This document shows positions 18,001 through 24,766 of a DNA stretch of 64,000 nt, in pieces. A model generated the notes under the pieces. It had not been told where the DNA came from. It did not search any database and worked only from the letters and a program-made list of their open reading frames with translations. The number at the start of each line of letters is the position of its first letter. The stretch's first letter is position 1. Source of the DNA: JACCVL01 sp963695375 (lineage in GTDB: Bacteria > Actinomycetota > Actinomycetes > Propionibacteriales > Nocardioidaceae); contig OY968767.1 of assembly GCA_963695375.1 (NCBI GenBank), forward strand, positions 2,790,001 to 2,854,000, read 5' to 3'. Position numbers and translations under genes: made by a program.

Positions 18001-18543
18001 CAGCTTTCGCAGCGCCTTCTCCTTGCGCTTGCGGTGCTTGAGGACGCCGGCCGCCTCCTCGACGAAGCCGCGGCGGTCCTCCGGGGTGGCCTGCAGCACC
18101 GTGTCCAGCTGCCCCTGGCCGACGATGACGTGCATCTCCCGGCCGATGCCGGAGTCGCTGAGCATCTCCTGCACGTCCAGCAGCCGGCAGGGCTGTCCGT
18201 TGATGGCGTACTCGGAGCCGCCACCGCGGAACATGGTGCGGGAGACCGTCACCTCGGCGAACTCCACCGGCAGCGCGCCGTCGGTGTTGTCGATCGTGAG
18301 CACGACCTCAGCCCGGCCGAGGGGGGCGCGGGCAGCGGTGCCCGCGAAGATGACGTCCTCCATCTTGCCGCCGCGCAGCGACTTGGCGCCCTGCTCGCCC
18401 ATCACCCAGGCCAGCGCGTCGACGACGTTCGACTTGCCGGACCCGTTCGGACCGACGACGCACGTGATGCCGGGCTCGAACTCCAGCGTGGTGGACGACG
18501 CGAAGGACTTGAACCCGCGCAGGGTCAGGCTCTTGAGGTACAA
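15010..18543 (-). CDS. smc: Chromosome partition protein SMC
   Basis: A 1177-residue SMC ATPase that, with ScpAB, compacts and segregates the chromosome. Walker A GPNGSGKSN is at about residue 33. Two long Ala/Arg/Glu-rich coiled coils flank a hinge at about 500-640. The C-terminal signature LLSGGERSLVAVAFLVALFK and Walker B YILDEVEAALDD are intact. It starts with TTG at 18543 (MYLKSLTLRGFKSFAS), the usual position. The gene extends almost to the thioesterase. Length and domain spacing are normal for the family. Confidence 0.97.
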   Translation of the reverse strand: MYLKSLTLRGFKSFASSTTLEFEPGITCVVGPNGSGKSNVVDALAWVMGEQGAKSLRGGKMEDVIFAGTAARAPLGRAEVVLTIDNTDGALPVEFAEVTVSRTMFRGGGSEYAINGQPCRLLDVQEMLSDSGIGREMHVIVGQGQLDTVLQATPEDRRGFVEEAAGVLKHRKRKEKALRKLEATEGNLTRVQDLLGEIRRQLKPLGKQAEVARRAATVQADLRDARARILADDLLAARTVLQRELADESALRARRAEVGSALDAARAEESDVDRALAADAPALARAQETWYRLSSLRDRISGTAGLAAERVRRAEEDTELVAGPAVTGRDPDQLAAEAAAVREREEQIVAEVTGLRAGLAAAVRVRQEAEQAHAEEDRRVTGLARAAADRREGLARLHGRLQALRSRAAAAEDEIQRLTAAHADVLERAEQTQREFTALENKVAGLDAGERGLDTAYEAALAVQEDLESRLAKVQDEARTAERERVGLHARVEALELGLTRKDGAGALLAATERVSGVLGSVAALVRVRAGYETAVAAALGAAADAVVVDGPQAAVAALRLLRDEDLGTAGLVVGTTAAPVAGPELPAGASRLLDTVEAPDPARPALAALLGATVLVADLDAAAELVSRRPDLTAVTRDGDLLGSLTATGGSAAAPSLLEVQAAIDEARERLTEATGEGERLRFTLARLEEELAGARSRTDAALAELHESDAAMAALAERLAHLSGTVRSARAEADRLAAAVTDAETARDRDLTGLTELEERVARADDDPTGEDDGAELARLGDAARAARAAETEARLMLRTVEERGRAIAGRADSLDRAAAAEREARAATIARRVQRLREAEVARAVGAAAARALDRLVGSLEAAAEQRAAIERARAGREQRLVAVRGTIRELDEELGRLTDSVHRDEVARAEQRLRLEALEQRASEELGLDADTLVADYGPDVAVPGEDGALQPYDRAAQARRLRSAERALALLGRVNPLALEEFAALEERHRFLSEQLEDVRRTRKDLLDIIGDVDARVQQVFAEAYADVAAQFEQVFARLFPGGEGRLVLTDPADLLTSGIDVEARPPGKKVKRLSLLSGGERSLVAVAFLVALFKARPSPFYILDEVEAALDDTNLGRLLEIYEELRADSQLLVVTHQKRTMQVGDALYGVSMRDDGVSVVISQRLREAASA

Positions 18544-18644
18544 CCCGGCTCCTCATCGACTCGCGTCCTGCTCGGCGGGGAAGGCCGCTGGCAGCCTAGC
18601 GAGCGAGCCGGTCCGCCCCGGTCACCGGCGCGCCGGGGCCGAGG

Positions 18645-20222
18645 TCATTCGCTGCGGCGCGAGCGCCGGCGCAGCACCGCAGCCAGCGGCAAGGCGACGA
18701 GCGCCAGAGCGAGCGCGGAGGGCTCCACGCCCGGACCCGCCCCCGAGCCGGCCCCCGAGCCGGCGCCCGTGGACGTCGCGGCACCGGGGCTGCGGCGACC
18801 GGGCAGGTCCACGGCGTAGACGTCGATGCCGCGCACGAGGTCGACGCTGTAGACGATGTTGGTCTGCCCTGTCTGCCCGGTCTGCCCGGTCTGCCCGGTC
18901 TGCTCGCCCTGCGCGTAGCGCGGCACCCAGTACGAGTCCCACACCTCCGAGGCGCCCCAGAAGGCGTGCCCGTACGACTCGATCTCCCGCGGGTTGCGGA
19001 CGTCGATGACCTGCAGCCCGCCGCCGTAGAACCCGGCCGCGACCAGACCGGACGGGTGATAGTCGAACCAGTGTGCGGAGCAGAAGGCGCCCTGGGAGAT
19101 CGGCTCCGGGAGCGGGTAGGTGCCGAGGTCGCTCAGCTCCACCCGGTCCAGGGGACGGATGCCTTGTCGCGGTCCGCGCAGCGCCTGCACCTTCCAGGTC
19201 TGGAACGACCCTGCCTGGGTGCAGTCGGTCTGCTCGTAGTCCTCCTCGGTCACGAGCAGGACGTTGCCGTTGCCCAGCGACGCGCGGGCTCCGGGGCGGA
19301 ACTGCTCGGCGTGCGGCCGCCAGGAGTTGTGGTGGATGAAGTCGTTCCATCCCGTGTTCTGCTCGCCGCCCTCGGTGGCGAAGCTCCCGGTGGTGGTCAG
19401 CGCCCGCGGGCGACGCGGCTTGCTGAGGTCGAAGACTGCGCTGCCGTCCGCGCCGGTGTGCAAGCCATAGCCCGCCGCGTCGGCGTCCCAGCTGTGCCCC
19501 GCCCAGCCGATCACCGGGGACACCCGCCCCTGCGTGCCCGGCTGATCGGCCACGAAGTCGATCTCGCGCGGCTGCTGCAGGTTGTCCAGGTCGATGACGG
19601 AGAAGCGGCCCTGGCTGCCGGCGGTGTAGACGGTGCGACACTGCCGCACGTCGATGCAGGTGACCGTGTGCGTACTCGACGAGACCGGGATACGGGACAT
19701 GATCCGGGGGTTGTCGGGCTGGGTGACGTTGACGAGGATCAGCTCGTTGTCGCCGACGTTGTAGTGGTCGGGGTCGTCGCTGGAACCCTGGTAGAGGTCG
19801 ACGCCGATCAGCGCGAAGCGCAGGACCGTGCCGTCCACCCGCCGCTCGCCGCAGTTCATCGCCTCGTTCTCGAAGACGGCGTTGTCCAGGACGCCGACCC
19901 GCTCGGGGGCGCGCGGACTGCTGACGTCGAACACCTGCACCGATTCCAGCCCGGAGGTGACGAAGGTCGGCGCCGTCGGCAGGAAGCAGCCCGAGATGCC
20001 CGCCGTGCCGCCGGAGCTGGGCAGTCCCGGCACCGTGGTCAGGTGGGTGACGTTGTCGCTGGTGGTCGGAGTGTCCGCCGCCGCGTCCCCGCTGCCGGAC
20101 AGCACGTCGTGCAGGTGCCGGTCCCCGCTGCCGTGCGCGGCCGCGCCAGGCGCGGACAGCAGGACGAGAGCACCGGCGGCTGCGAGCGCGCCGGTGCCGC
20201 GGAGAGCGCGGCGGGGATCCAT
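18645..20222 (-). CDS. Secreted, C-terminally anchored LVIVD/beta-propeller-like protein
   Basis: A 525-residue exported protein. The ATG at 20222 starts a signal peptide (RRALRGTGALAAAGALVLLSAPGAAAHG). The body has repeated blades with LVIVD-type motifs: VQVFDVSSPRAPERVG, FSVIDLDNLQQPREI, AVFDLSKPRRPR and LQVIDVRNPREIESYG. A Gly-Gln-Thr microrepeat (18868-18905) and a Gly/Ser-rich linker lead to a final membrane helix and RRRSRR tail, a sorting-type end. Two His-rich spots are present (HGSGDRHLHD, FIHHNSW). Function unknown; it is most likely a cell-surface propeller, perhaps binding metal or ligand (inference). Confidence 0.7.
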   Translation of the reverse strand: MDPRRALRGTGALAAAGALVLLSAPGAAAHGSGDRHLHDVLSGSGDAAADTPTTSDNVTHLTTVPGLPSSGGTAGISGCFLPTAPTFVTSGLESVQVFDVSSPRAPERVGVLDNAVFENEAMNCGERRVDGTVLRFALIGVDLYQGSSDDPDHYNVGDNELILVNVTQPDNPRIMSRIPVSSSTHTVTCIDVRQCRTVYTAGSQGRFSVIDLDNLQQPREIDFVADQPGTQGRVSPVIGWAGHSWDADAAGYGLHTGADGSAVFDLSKPRRPRALTTTGSFATEGGEQNTGWNDFIHHNSWRPHAEQFRPGARASLGNGNVLLVTEEDYEQTDCTQAGSFQTWKVQALRGPRQGIRPLDRVELSDLGTYPLPEPISQGAFCSAHWFDYHPSGLVAAGFYGGGLQVIDVRNPREIESYGHAFWGASEVWDSYWVPRYAQGEQTGQTGQTGQTGQTNIVYSVDLVRGIDVYAVDLPGRRSPGAATSTGAGSGAGSGAGPGVEPSALALALVALPLAAVLRRRSRRSE

Positions 20223-20261
20223 GCCGGACCCAACGAGGGGACTCGGCAAAGGTGACGGCCG

Positions 20262-20468
20262 TCAGTGCAGCGCCGGCTCCAGCACGCGCTCGGCGGCCAG
20301 CCGGTCGACGACCTCCCGGTCGCGCAGCGCGCTCGCCAGCGCGTCGTTCTGACTCTGCAACCGGACGATCTCGGCCTCGAGGTCGGCGACCCGGCGTCGC
20401 AGCAACAGCGTCTCCCGGGCCAGTCGGGTGTCGTGTCCGCTGATGTGCCCTACGAGCGCTTTCGCCAT
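20262..20468 (-). CDS. Small coiled-coil protein, actinobacterial, function unknown
   Basis: A 68-residue protein starting MAKALVGHISGHDTRLARETLLLRRRV, followed by a leucine-heptad coiled coil (VADLEAEIVRLQSQNDALAS). Similar short proteins with this N-terminus occur in many actinobacteria, but no function is known to me. The ATG at 20468 is preferred; an upstream in-frame extension lacks support. It lies alone between mutM and the LVIVD gene. Confidence 0.6.
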   Translation of the reverse strand: MAKALVGHISGHDTRLARETLLLRRRVADLEAEIVRLQSQNDALASALRDREVVDRLAAERVLEPALH

Positions 20469-20606
20469 CGATGCCCTCCACCGAGTGGGTCTGCCGGGGT
20501 CCCGCGAGGGGTGGTGCGGTCCGCCGGGTGCGTGGGGCCGATCGGCCCACCGCTCAGAATCGCACTCGCGCCCGGCTCCGGTCAACTGCGGGCCGCCCGG
20601 CGACGG

Positions 20607-21479
20607 TCACCACCGGCCGCGGCGAGGGCGCGGCTGACAGCGTGGGCAGGTGAACGAGGAGCGGTTCATGAACGGGTCGCGCCGGACCGGGGTGCCGCAG
20701 CGCGGGCAGGACCGGCCGGCGCGCCCGTACACGGCGAGCGAGCGGTCGAAGTAGCCGGACGACCCGTTGACGTCCACGTACAGGGCGTCGAAGGAGGTTC
20801 CGCCCTCCCGCAGGGCGTCCCGGAACACCTCCCGCACGGCCACGAGCAGCCGCTCGGCCTCCGCCCGGCGCAGCGTTTCGGTGGGCCGGGCGAAGTGCAG
20901 CCGGGCCCGCCACAGCGCCTCGTCGGCGTAGATGTTGCCCACTCCGGAGATCAGGGTCTGGTCGAGCAGCGCCCGCTTGATCCCCGTCCGGCGGCGCCGC
21001 AACCGGTCGACCACCCGGGCCGCGTCGAAGCCCGCCTCGAGCGGATCGACGCCGATGTGGGCGACCGGCGCGGGGACGGGCGCACCGTCGGCGGCGGAGG
21101 GGGCGAGCGGGACGAGCGCCAACCCACCGAAGGTGCGCTGGTCCACGAACCGCAGGTCGACGGCGTCGGGCTCGAGCGCCAGCCGCACCCGCAGGTGCGG
21201 CTCCCGCGCCGCGGCCGTCGGCCGCACCAGGAGCTGGCCCGACATCCCGAGGTGGGCGACCAGCACGTCACCGTCGTCCAACGGCAGCCACAGGTACTTG
21301 CCGCGCCGCCGTGCGGCGGACAGCCGGCGACCGGTCAGCCGGTCCGCGAAGTCCCCCGGGCCGGCGGCGTGCCGGCGCACGGACCGCGGGGTGCGCACCT
21401 CCACCGCGGCCACGAACCGGCCGGCGACGAGCCGCTCCAGGCCGCTCCGAACCACCTCGACCTCGGGGAGCTCAGGCAC
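20607..21479 (-). CDS. mutM: Formamidopyrimidine-DNA glycosylase
   Basis: A 290-residue Fpg/MutM that excises 8-oxoguanine and nicks AP sites. Pro2-Glu3 in MPELPEVEVVR are the catalytic residues. The zinc finger is at the C-terminus (CPRCGTPVRRDPFMNR..FTCPRC), and the helix-two-turn-helix region includes GVGNIYADEALWRARLHF. It starts with GTG at 21479, six bases after rnc ends. The rnc-mutM adjacency, often upstream of smc, is typical of actinobacteria. Confidence 0.96.
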   Translation of the reverse strand: MPELPEVEVVRSGLERLVAGRFVAAVEVRTPRSVRRHAAGPGDFADRLTGRRLSAARRRGKYLWLPLDDGDVLVAHLGMSGQLLVRPTAAAREPHLRVRLALEPDAVDLRFVDQRTFGGLALVPLAPSAADGAPVPAPVAHIGVDPLEAGFDAARVVDRLRRRRTGIKRALLDQTLISGVGNIYADEALWRARLHFARPTETLRRAEAERLLVAVREVFRDALREGGTSFDALYVDVNGSSGYFDRSLAVYGRAGRSCPRCGTPVRRDPFMNRSSFTCPRCQPRPRRGRW

Positions 21480-21485
21480 CGCCGC

Positions 21486-22235
21486 TCACTCGCCGTGCGG
21501 CCCGCGCTCGCCGGCGGCGTCCCGGATCTCCCGCCACGCGGTCTCGGCGGCCTGCTGCTCCGCGTCCTTCTTGGACCGGCCCGCGCCGTCGCCGTGCAGC
21601 CGCTCGCCGACCCGGACCCGGGCGGTGAACCGCTTGTCGTGGTCGGGACCGCTCTCACCGATGACGTACTCCGGCACGCCGAGGTCGAGGGCGGCGGCGA
21701 GCTCCTGCAGGCTGGTCTTCCAGTCCAGGCCGGCGCCCATCCGGAACGCCTCGTCCAGCAGCGGGTCGAACAGCCCGCGGATCACCCGGCTCGCTACCGC
21801 GAACCCGTGCTGCAGGTAGACGACCCCGAGCAGCGCTTCGACGGTGTCGGCCAGGATGGACGACTTGTCCCGGCCGCCGGTGGTCTCCTCCCCCCGGCCG
21901 AGTCGCAGGTACGGACCGAGTCCCAGGCTGCGGCCGACCTCGGCCAGGGCGCGGGCGTTGACCACCGCGGCACGGAGCTTGGCCAGCCGGCCCTCGGACA
22001 GGTCGGGGTGCCGGGTGTACAGCGTGTCGGTGACCACCAGCCCGAGGACCGAGTCCCCGAGGAACTCCAGTCGCTCGTTGGTGGGGATGCCACCGTTCTC
22101 GTAGGCGAACGAGCGATGCGTGAGCGCGAGCTCGAGGCCGGCCGGATCGAGCTCGGCCACGCCGAGCGCCCGGCACAGCTCGTCCCACCGCGTGTCGGCG
22201 GCCGTCGCCTCCGACGGCTCGGCGGATGCGCCCAT
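21486..22235 (-). CDS. rnc: Ribonuclease III
   Basis: A 249-residue RNase III that processes rRNA and cuts double-stranded RNA. The signature NERLEFLGDSVLGLVV is near residue 54, with the acidic residues ILADTVEALLGVVYL completing the active site. The C-terminal dsRNA-binding domain runs from WKTSLQELAAALDLG to KKDAEQQAAETAW. I chose the ATG at 22235 because longer frames overlap rpmF. It follows rpmF and DUF177 in the standard order. Confidence 0.95.
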   Translation of the reverse strand: MGASAEPSEATAADTRWDELCRALGVAELDPAGLELALTHRSFAYENGGIPTNERLEFLGDSVLGLVVTDTLYTRHPDLSEGRLAKLRAAVVNARALAEVGRSLGLGPYLRLGRGEETTGGRDKSSILADTVEALLGVVYLQHGFAVASRVIRGLFDPLLDEAFRMGAGLDWKTSLQELAAALDLGVPEYVIGESGPDHDKRFTARVRVGERLHGDGAGRSKKDAEQQAAETAWREIRDAAGERGPHGE

Positions 22236-22258
22236 CTGGTCCGGTCGCCCGGTCCCGG

Positions 22259-22444
22259 TCAGAGGACCTGGCGACGCTCGGCGCGGGCGCCGTACTGCCC
22301 ACACTCCGGGCAGACCCGGTGCGGCAGGTGCTTGGCGCCGCAGGCCGGGTTGGCACAGGTCACCAGCGAGGGCGCGGTGGTCTTCCACGCACTGCGGCGA
22401 TGACGCGTGTTGCTGCGCGACAACTTGCGCTTCGGAACCGCCAC
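22259..22444 (-). CDS. rpmF: 50S ribosomal protein L32
   Basis: A 61-residue L32 (MAVPKRKLSRSNTRHRRSAWK). It is the zinc-containing form: CANPACGAKHLP and CPECGQYG supply four cysteines. It starts with GTG at 22444, four bases after the DUF177 stop, and is in the usual DUF177-rpmF-rnc order. Confidence 0.97.
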   Translation of the reverse strand: MAVPKRKLSRSNTRHRRSAWKTTAPSLVTCANPACGAKHLPHRVCPECGQYGARAERRQVL

Positions 22445-22447
22445 GGT

Positions 22448-22996
22448 CTACTCCTCGTCCGGACCGGACGTGCTGTCCGGTCGTCTGTCGTCGGTCTCAT
22501 CGTGCAGCAGGCCCGCCAGGGCGGCCCACCGCGGGTCCGGTCTTTCCTCGTGTGCGTGCCCGGGATCGTCTGCCAGCCGCTCCCCGCACTCGGGGCACAG
22601 GCCGGCGCAGTCCTCCGCGCAGAGCGGGCGAAACGGCAGTGCGAGCACCACCGCGTCCCGCAGCATCGGGTCGAGGTCGATCGCGTCGTCCTCCACCCGT
22701 CCGGCCTCATCCTCCTCGGCGTCACTCTCCGGGTATGCGTACAGCTCCTGCAGGTCCACCTCGAGCTCGTCGGTGATGTCTCGCAAGCAGCGTGCGCACT
22801 CCCCCGCCAGGTGCGCCCGCGCCGTCCCGGACACGAGCACCCCCTCCATCACCGCCTCGAGCCGGAGCTCAAGGTCGATCGGGCTTCCCTCGGGCACCCC
22901 GAGCACTTCGATGCCCAGGTCGGCCGGGGCCGGCACCGAGCGTGACACCGTTCGCGAGGTCCCGGGCCGACGGCTGAGCTCGTGGATGTCGAGCAC
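22448..22996 (-). CDS. YceD/DUF177 family protein
   Basis: A 182-residue protein of the DUF177 family, almost always found before rpmF. The signature cysteines GECARCLRD and the acidic C-terminal half (CAEDCAGLCPECG) are present. It is thought to affect 23S rRNA or ribosome assembly (family knowledge from plants and E. coli YceD). It starts with GTG at 22996 and is tightly coupled to rpmF. The 153 bases between it and the SepIVA-like gene show nothing clear. Confidence 0.92.
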   Translation of the reverse strand: MLDIHELSRRPGTSRTVSRSVPAPADLGIEVLGVPEGSPIDLELRLEAVMEGVLVSGTARAHLAGECARCLRDITDELEVDLQELYAYPESDAEEDEAGRVEDDAIDLDPMLRDAVVLALPFRPLCAEDCAGLCPECGERLADDPGHAHEERPDPRWAALAGLLHDETDDRRPDSTSGPDEE

Positions 22997-23149
22997 GAGC
23001 GGGGCTCGGGGGTCCAGGCGGGACAGGGTGACACTCCGGATCGAGGGCGCGAGGAATCGTCGACCTCCGTCGAGGCCGCCCCTCAGGATAGCGGCTGGCC
23101 CCCGTCGCCACCCAATCCGGCCGCTGCCGCGACCGGGTCGCGACCGTCC

Positions 23150-23632
23150 TCAGCCGCTGGTGTCGGGCAGCCGGATCTCGTCCACGACGGCTCCGCCGAA
23201 GGTCAGGTCGCTGCGATCGCGGAGCCGGTCCCGGCCACGCTGGACCGCCTCCAGCGTGCGGGACAAGGTGAGCTCGAAGTGGGCCAGCCGCTCGTCCACG
23301 TAGTCGTCGGTCTCCCGGCGCAGGTCCGCCGTCTCCGACCGGGCCTCGGCCAGCAGCGTCTCCGCCTGCTGTCGGGAGAGCGCGAACACGTCGCTGTCAG
23401 AGACGAGCCGGCCCCGCTCCCGCTCGGCACCGGCGACGATCTCCTCCGCATCGACCCGCGCCTGCTCGAGCACGCGGTCGGACTCCCCGGCGCCCTGCGG
23501 GAGCAGCTTCGCGAGCTCGTCGAGCGAGTCCAGCAGCTCCTGCCGGTTGACGACGCACGACGCTGACATCGGCATCGCTCGGGCGTCGGCCACCGCGGAG
23601 CGGATCTCGGCCAGCTTGCGGTGTACGTCCAC
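23150..23632 (-). CDS. SepIVA/DivIVA-like coiled-coil protein (Rv2927c family)
   Basis: A 160-residue coiled-coil protein whose start (VDVHRKLAEIRSAVADARAMPMSASCVVNRQELLDSLDELAKLLP) matches the actinobacterial Rv2927c/SepIVA family. Mycobacterial SepIVA localises to the septum and subpolar region and is needed for growth (family knowledge). Long Glu/Arg/Ala helices follow. I chose GTG 23632, with GGAGGG upstream. It lies between coaD and DUF177, the same neighbourhood as in mycobacteria, but is shorter than the mycobacterial protein. Confidence 0.75.
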   Translation of the reverse strand: MDVHRKLAEIRSAVADARAMPMSASCVVNRQELLDSLDELAKLLPQGAGESDRVLEQARVDAEEIVAGAERERGRLVSDSDVFALSRQQAETLLAEARSETADLRRETDDYVDERLAHFELTLSRTLEAVQRGRDRLRDRSDLTFGGAVVDEIRLPDTSG

Positions 23633-23678
23633 TGCCTCTGCTTTCCCTCCAGCGCCCCGACCCCGGCAGGGTACTGGC

Positions 23679-24158
23679 TCAGCCGGTGCCGAGCCGGTCC
23701 CGCATCCGCTGCAGCACCGACGGGGGCACCAGGCCGGAGACGTCACCTCCGTGCCCGGCCACCTCCTTCACCAGGCTGGAGGCGAGGAACGACCACTCCG
23801 GGCTGGTGGGAACGAACACCGTCTCCACGCCGGACAGGCTGGTGTTCATCTGTGCCATCTGCAGCTCGTAGTCGAAGTCGGTGACGGCACGCAGGCCCTT
23901 GACGATGGCGCCGATCCCGCGCTCGCGGCAGAAATCGACGAGCAAGCCCTCGAACGCTTCGACGCGGACCTGCGGGAGGTCGGCCACCACCTCGCGGAGC
24001 ATGGTCACCCGCTCGTCGACGCTGAACATCCCCTGCTTCGCGGGGTTCACGAGCACGCCCACGGTGACCTCCTCGAACAACCGGGCCGCCCGGGCGATGA
24101 TGTCGAGGTGTCCGTTGGTCACCGGGTCGAACGAGCCGGGACAGACCGCGGTCCGCAT
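23679..24158 (-). CDS. coaD: Phosphopantetheine adenylyltransferase
   Basis: A 159-residue CoaD that makes dephospho-CoA from phosphopantetheine and ATP, the penultimate step of CoA synthesis. The nucleotidyltransferase motif GSFDPVTNGHLDII is at residues 8-21. KGLRAVTDFDYELQMAQMN and PEWSFLASSLVKEVA are the other hallmarks. The ATG at 24158 (MRTAVCPGSFDP) is the family start; longer frames overlap rsmD. The rsmD-coaD order is conserved. Confidence 0.97.
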   Translation of the reverse strand: MRTAVCPGSFDPVTNGHLDIIARAARLFEEVTVGVLVNPAKQGMFSVDERVTMLREVVADLPQVRVEAFEGLLVDFCRERGIGAIVKGLRAVTDFDYELQMAQMNTSLSGVETVFVPTSPEWSFLASSLVKEVAGHGGDVSGLVPPSVLQRMRDRLGTG

Positions 24159-24184
24159 GGCGCGGGCTCCCCTCCTCCGGTGGC

Positions 24185-24760
24185 TCAGGCGCGGCGACCG
24201 TACCAAAGCGTGGTCTCGCCATAGCGGCGCTCGCCCAGGTCCTCGAACCCAGCCGGCTGCCGCCAGGCTCCGCCACGGGTGGGGCGTTCGACGGCCAGCA
24301 CGGCACCTTCGGCGAGCCAGCCGTGGGTCGTCCCCTGCTCCAGGACCGCGCGCAGCTGGTCAGAGCCCAGCACGTACGGCGGGTCGGCGAACACCACGTC
24401 TGCCGGAGCGTCCGGACCAGCGCCGTCCGGTCGCGCGAGCAGGCGTTCGACCCGGCCGGTGAGCAGCCGGACCCGGTCCGCAACCGCCAGCGCGTCGATG
24501 TTGGCGCGGGCCACGCCCGCGGCCCGGCGGTCGGACTCCACCAGCACGGCCGTGCGGGCTCCGCGCGACACCGCCTCCAGGCCGACGGCGCCGGACCCGG
24601 CGTAGAGGTCGAGGAACCGGCAGCCGCCGAGGCCGCCGACCAGCGACTCGAGCCGGGAGAACAACGCCTCTCGCACCCGGTCCGCGGTGGGCCGGGTGCC
24701 GTCGCCGGGTGGCGTCTGGATCCGGCGTCCGCCGAGCGAGCCGGCGACGATGCGGGTCAC
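24185..24760 (-). CDS. rsmD: 16S rRNA (guanine(966)-N2)-methyltransferase RsmD
   Basis: A 191-residue SAM-dependent methyltransferase for G966 in 16S rRNA. It starts MTRIVAGSLGGRRIQTPPGDGTRPT, has the SAM motif LDLYAGSGAVGLEA and the catalytic DPPYVLG. It lies 26 bases upstream of the coaD ATG on the same strand. RecG is six bases further upstream. Confidence 0.95.
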   Translation of the reverse strand: MTRIVAGSLGGRRIQTPPGDGTRPTADRVREALFSRLESLVGGLGGCRFLDLYAGSGAVGLEAVSRGARTAVLVESDRRAAGVARANIDALAVADRVRLLTGRVERLLARPDGAGPDAPADVVFADPPYVLGSDQLRAVLEQGTTHGWLAEGAVLAVERPTRGGAWRQPAGFEDLGERRYGETTLWYGRRA

Positions 24761-24766
24761 GGGGGG

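Noticed and set aside
16033..18819. A 928-codon open frame antisense to smc
   Set aside because: Composition mirrors the coiled-coil codons of smc; no independent support.
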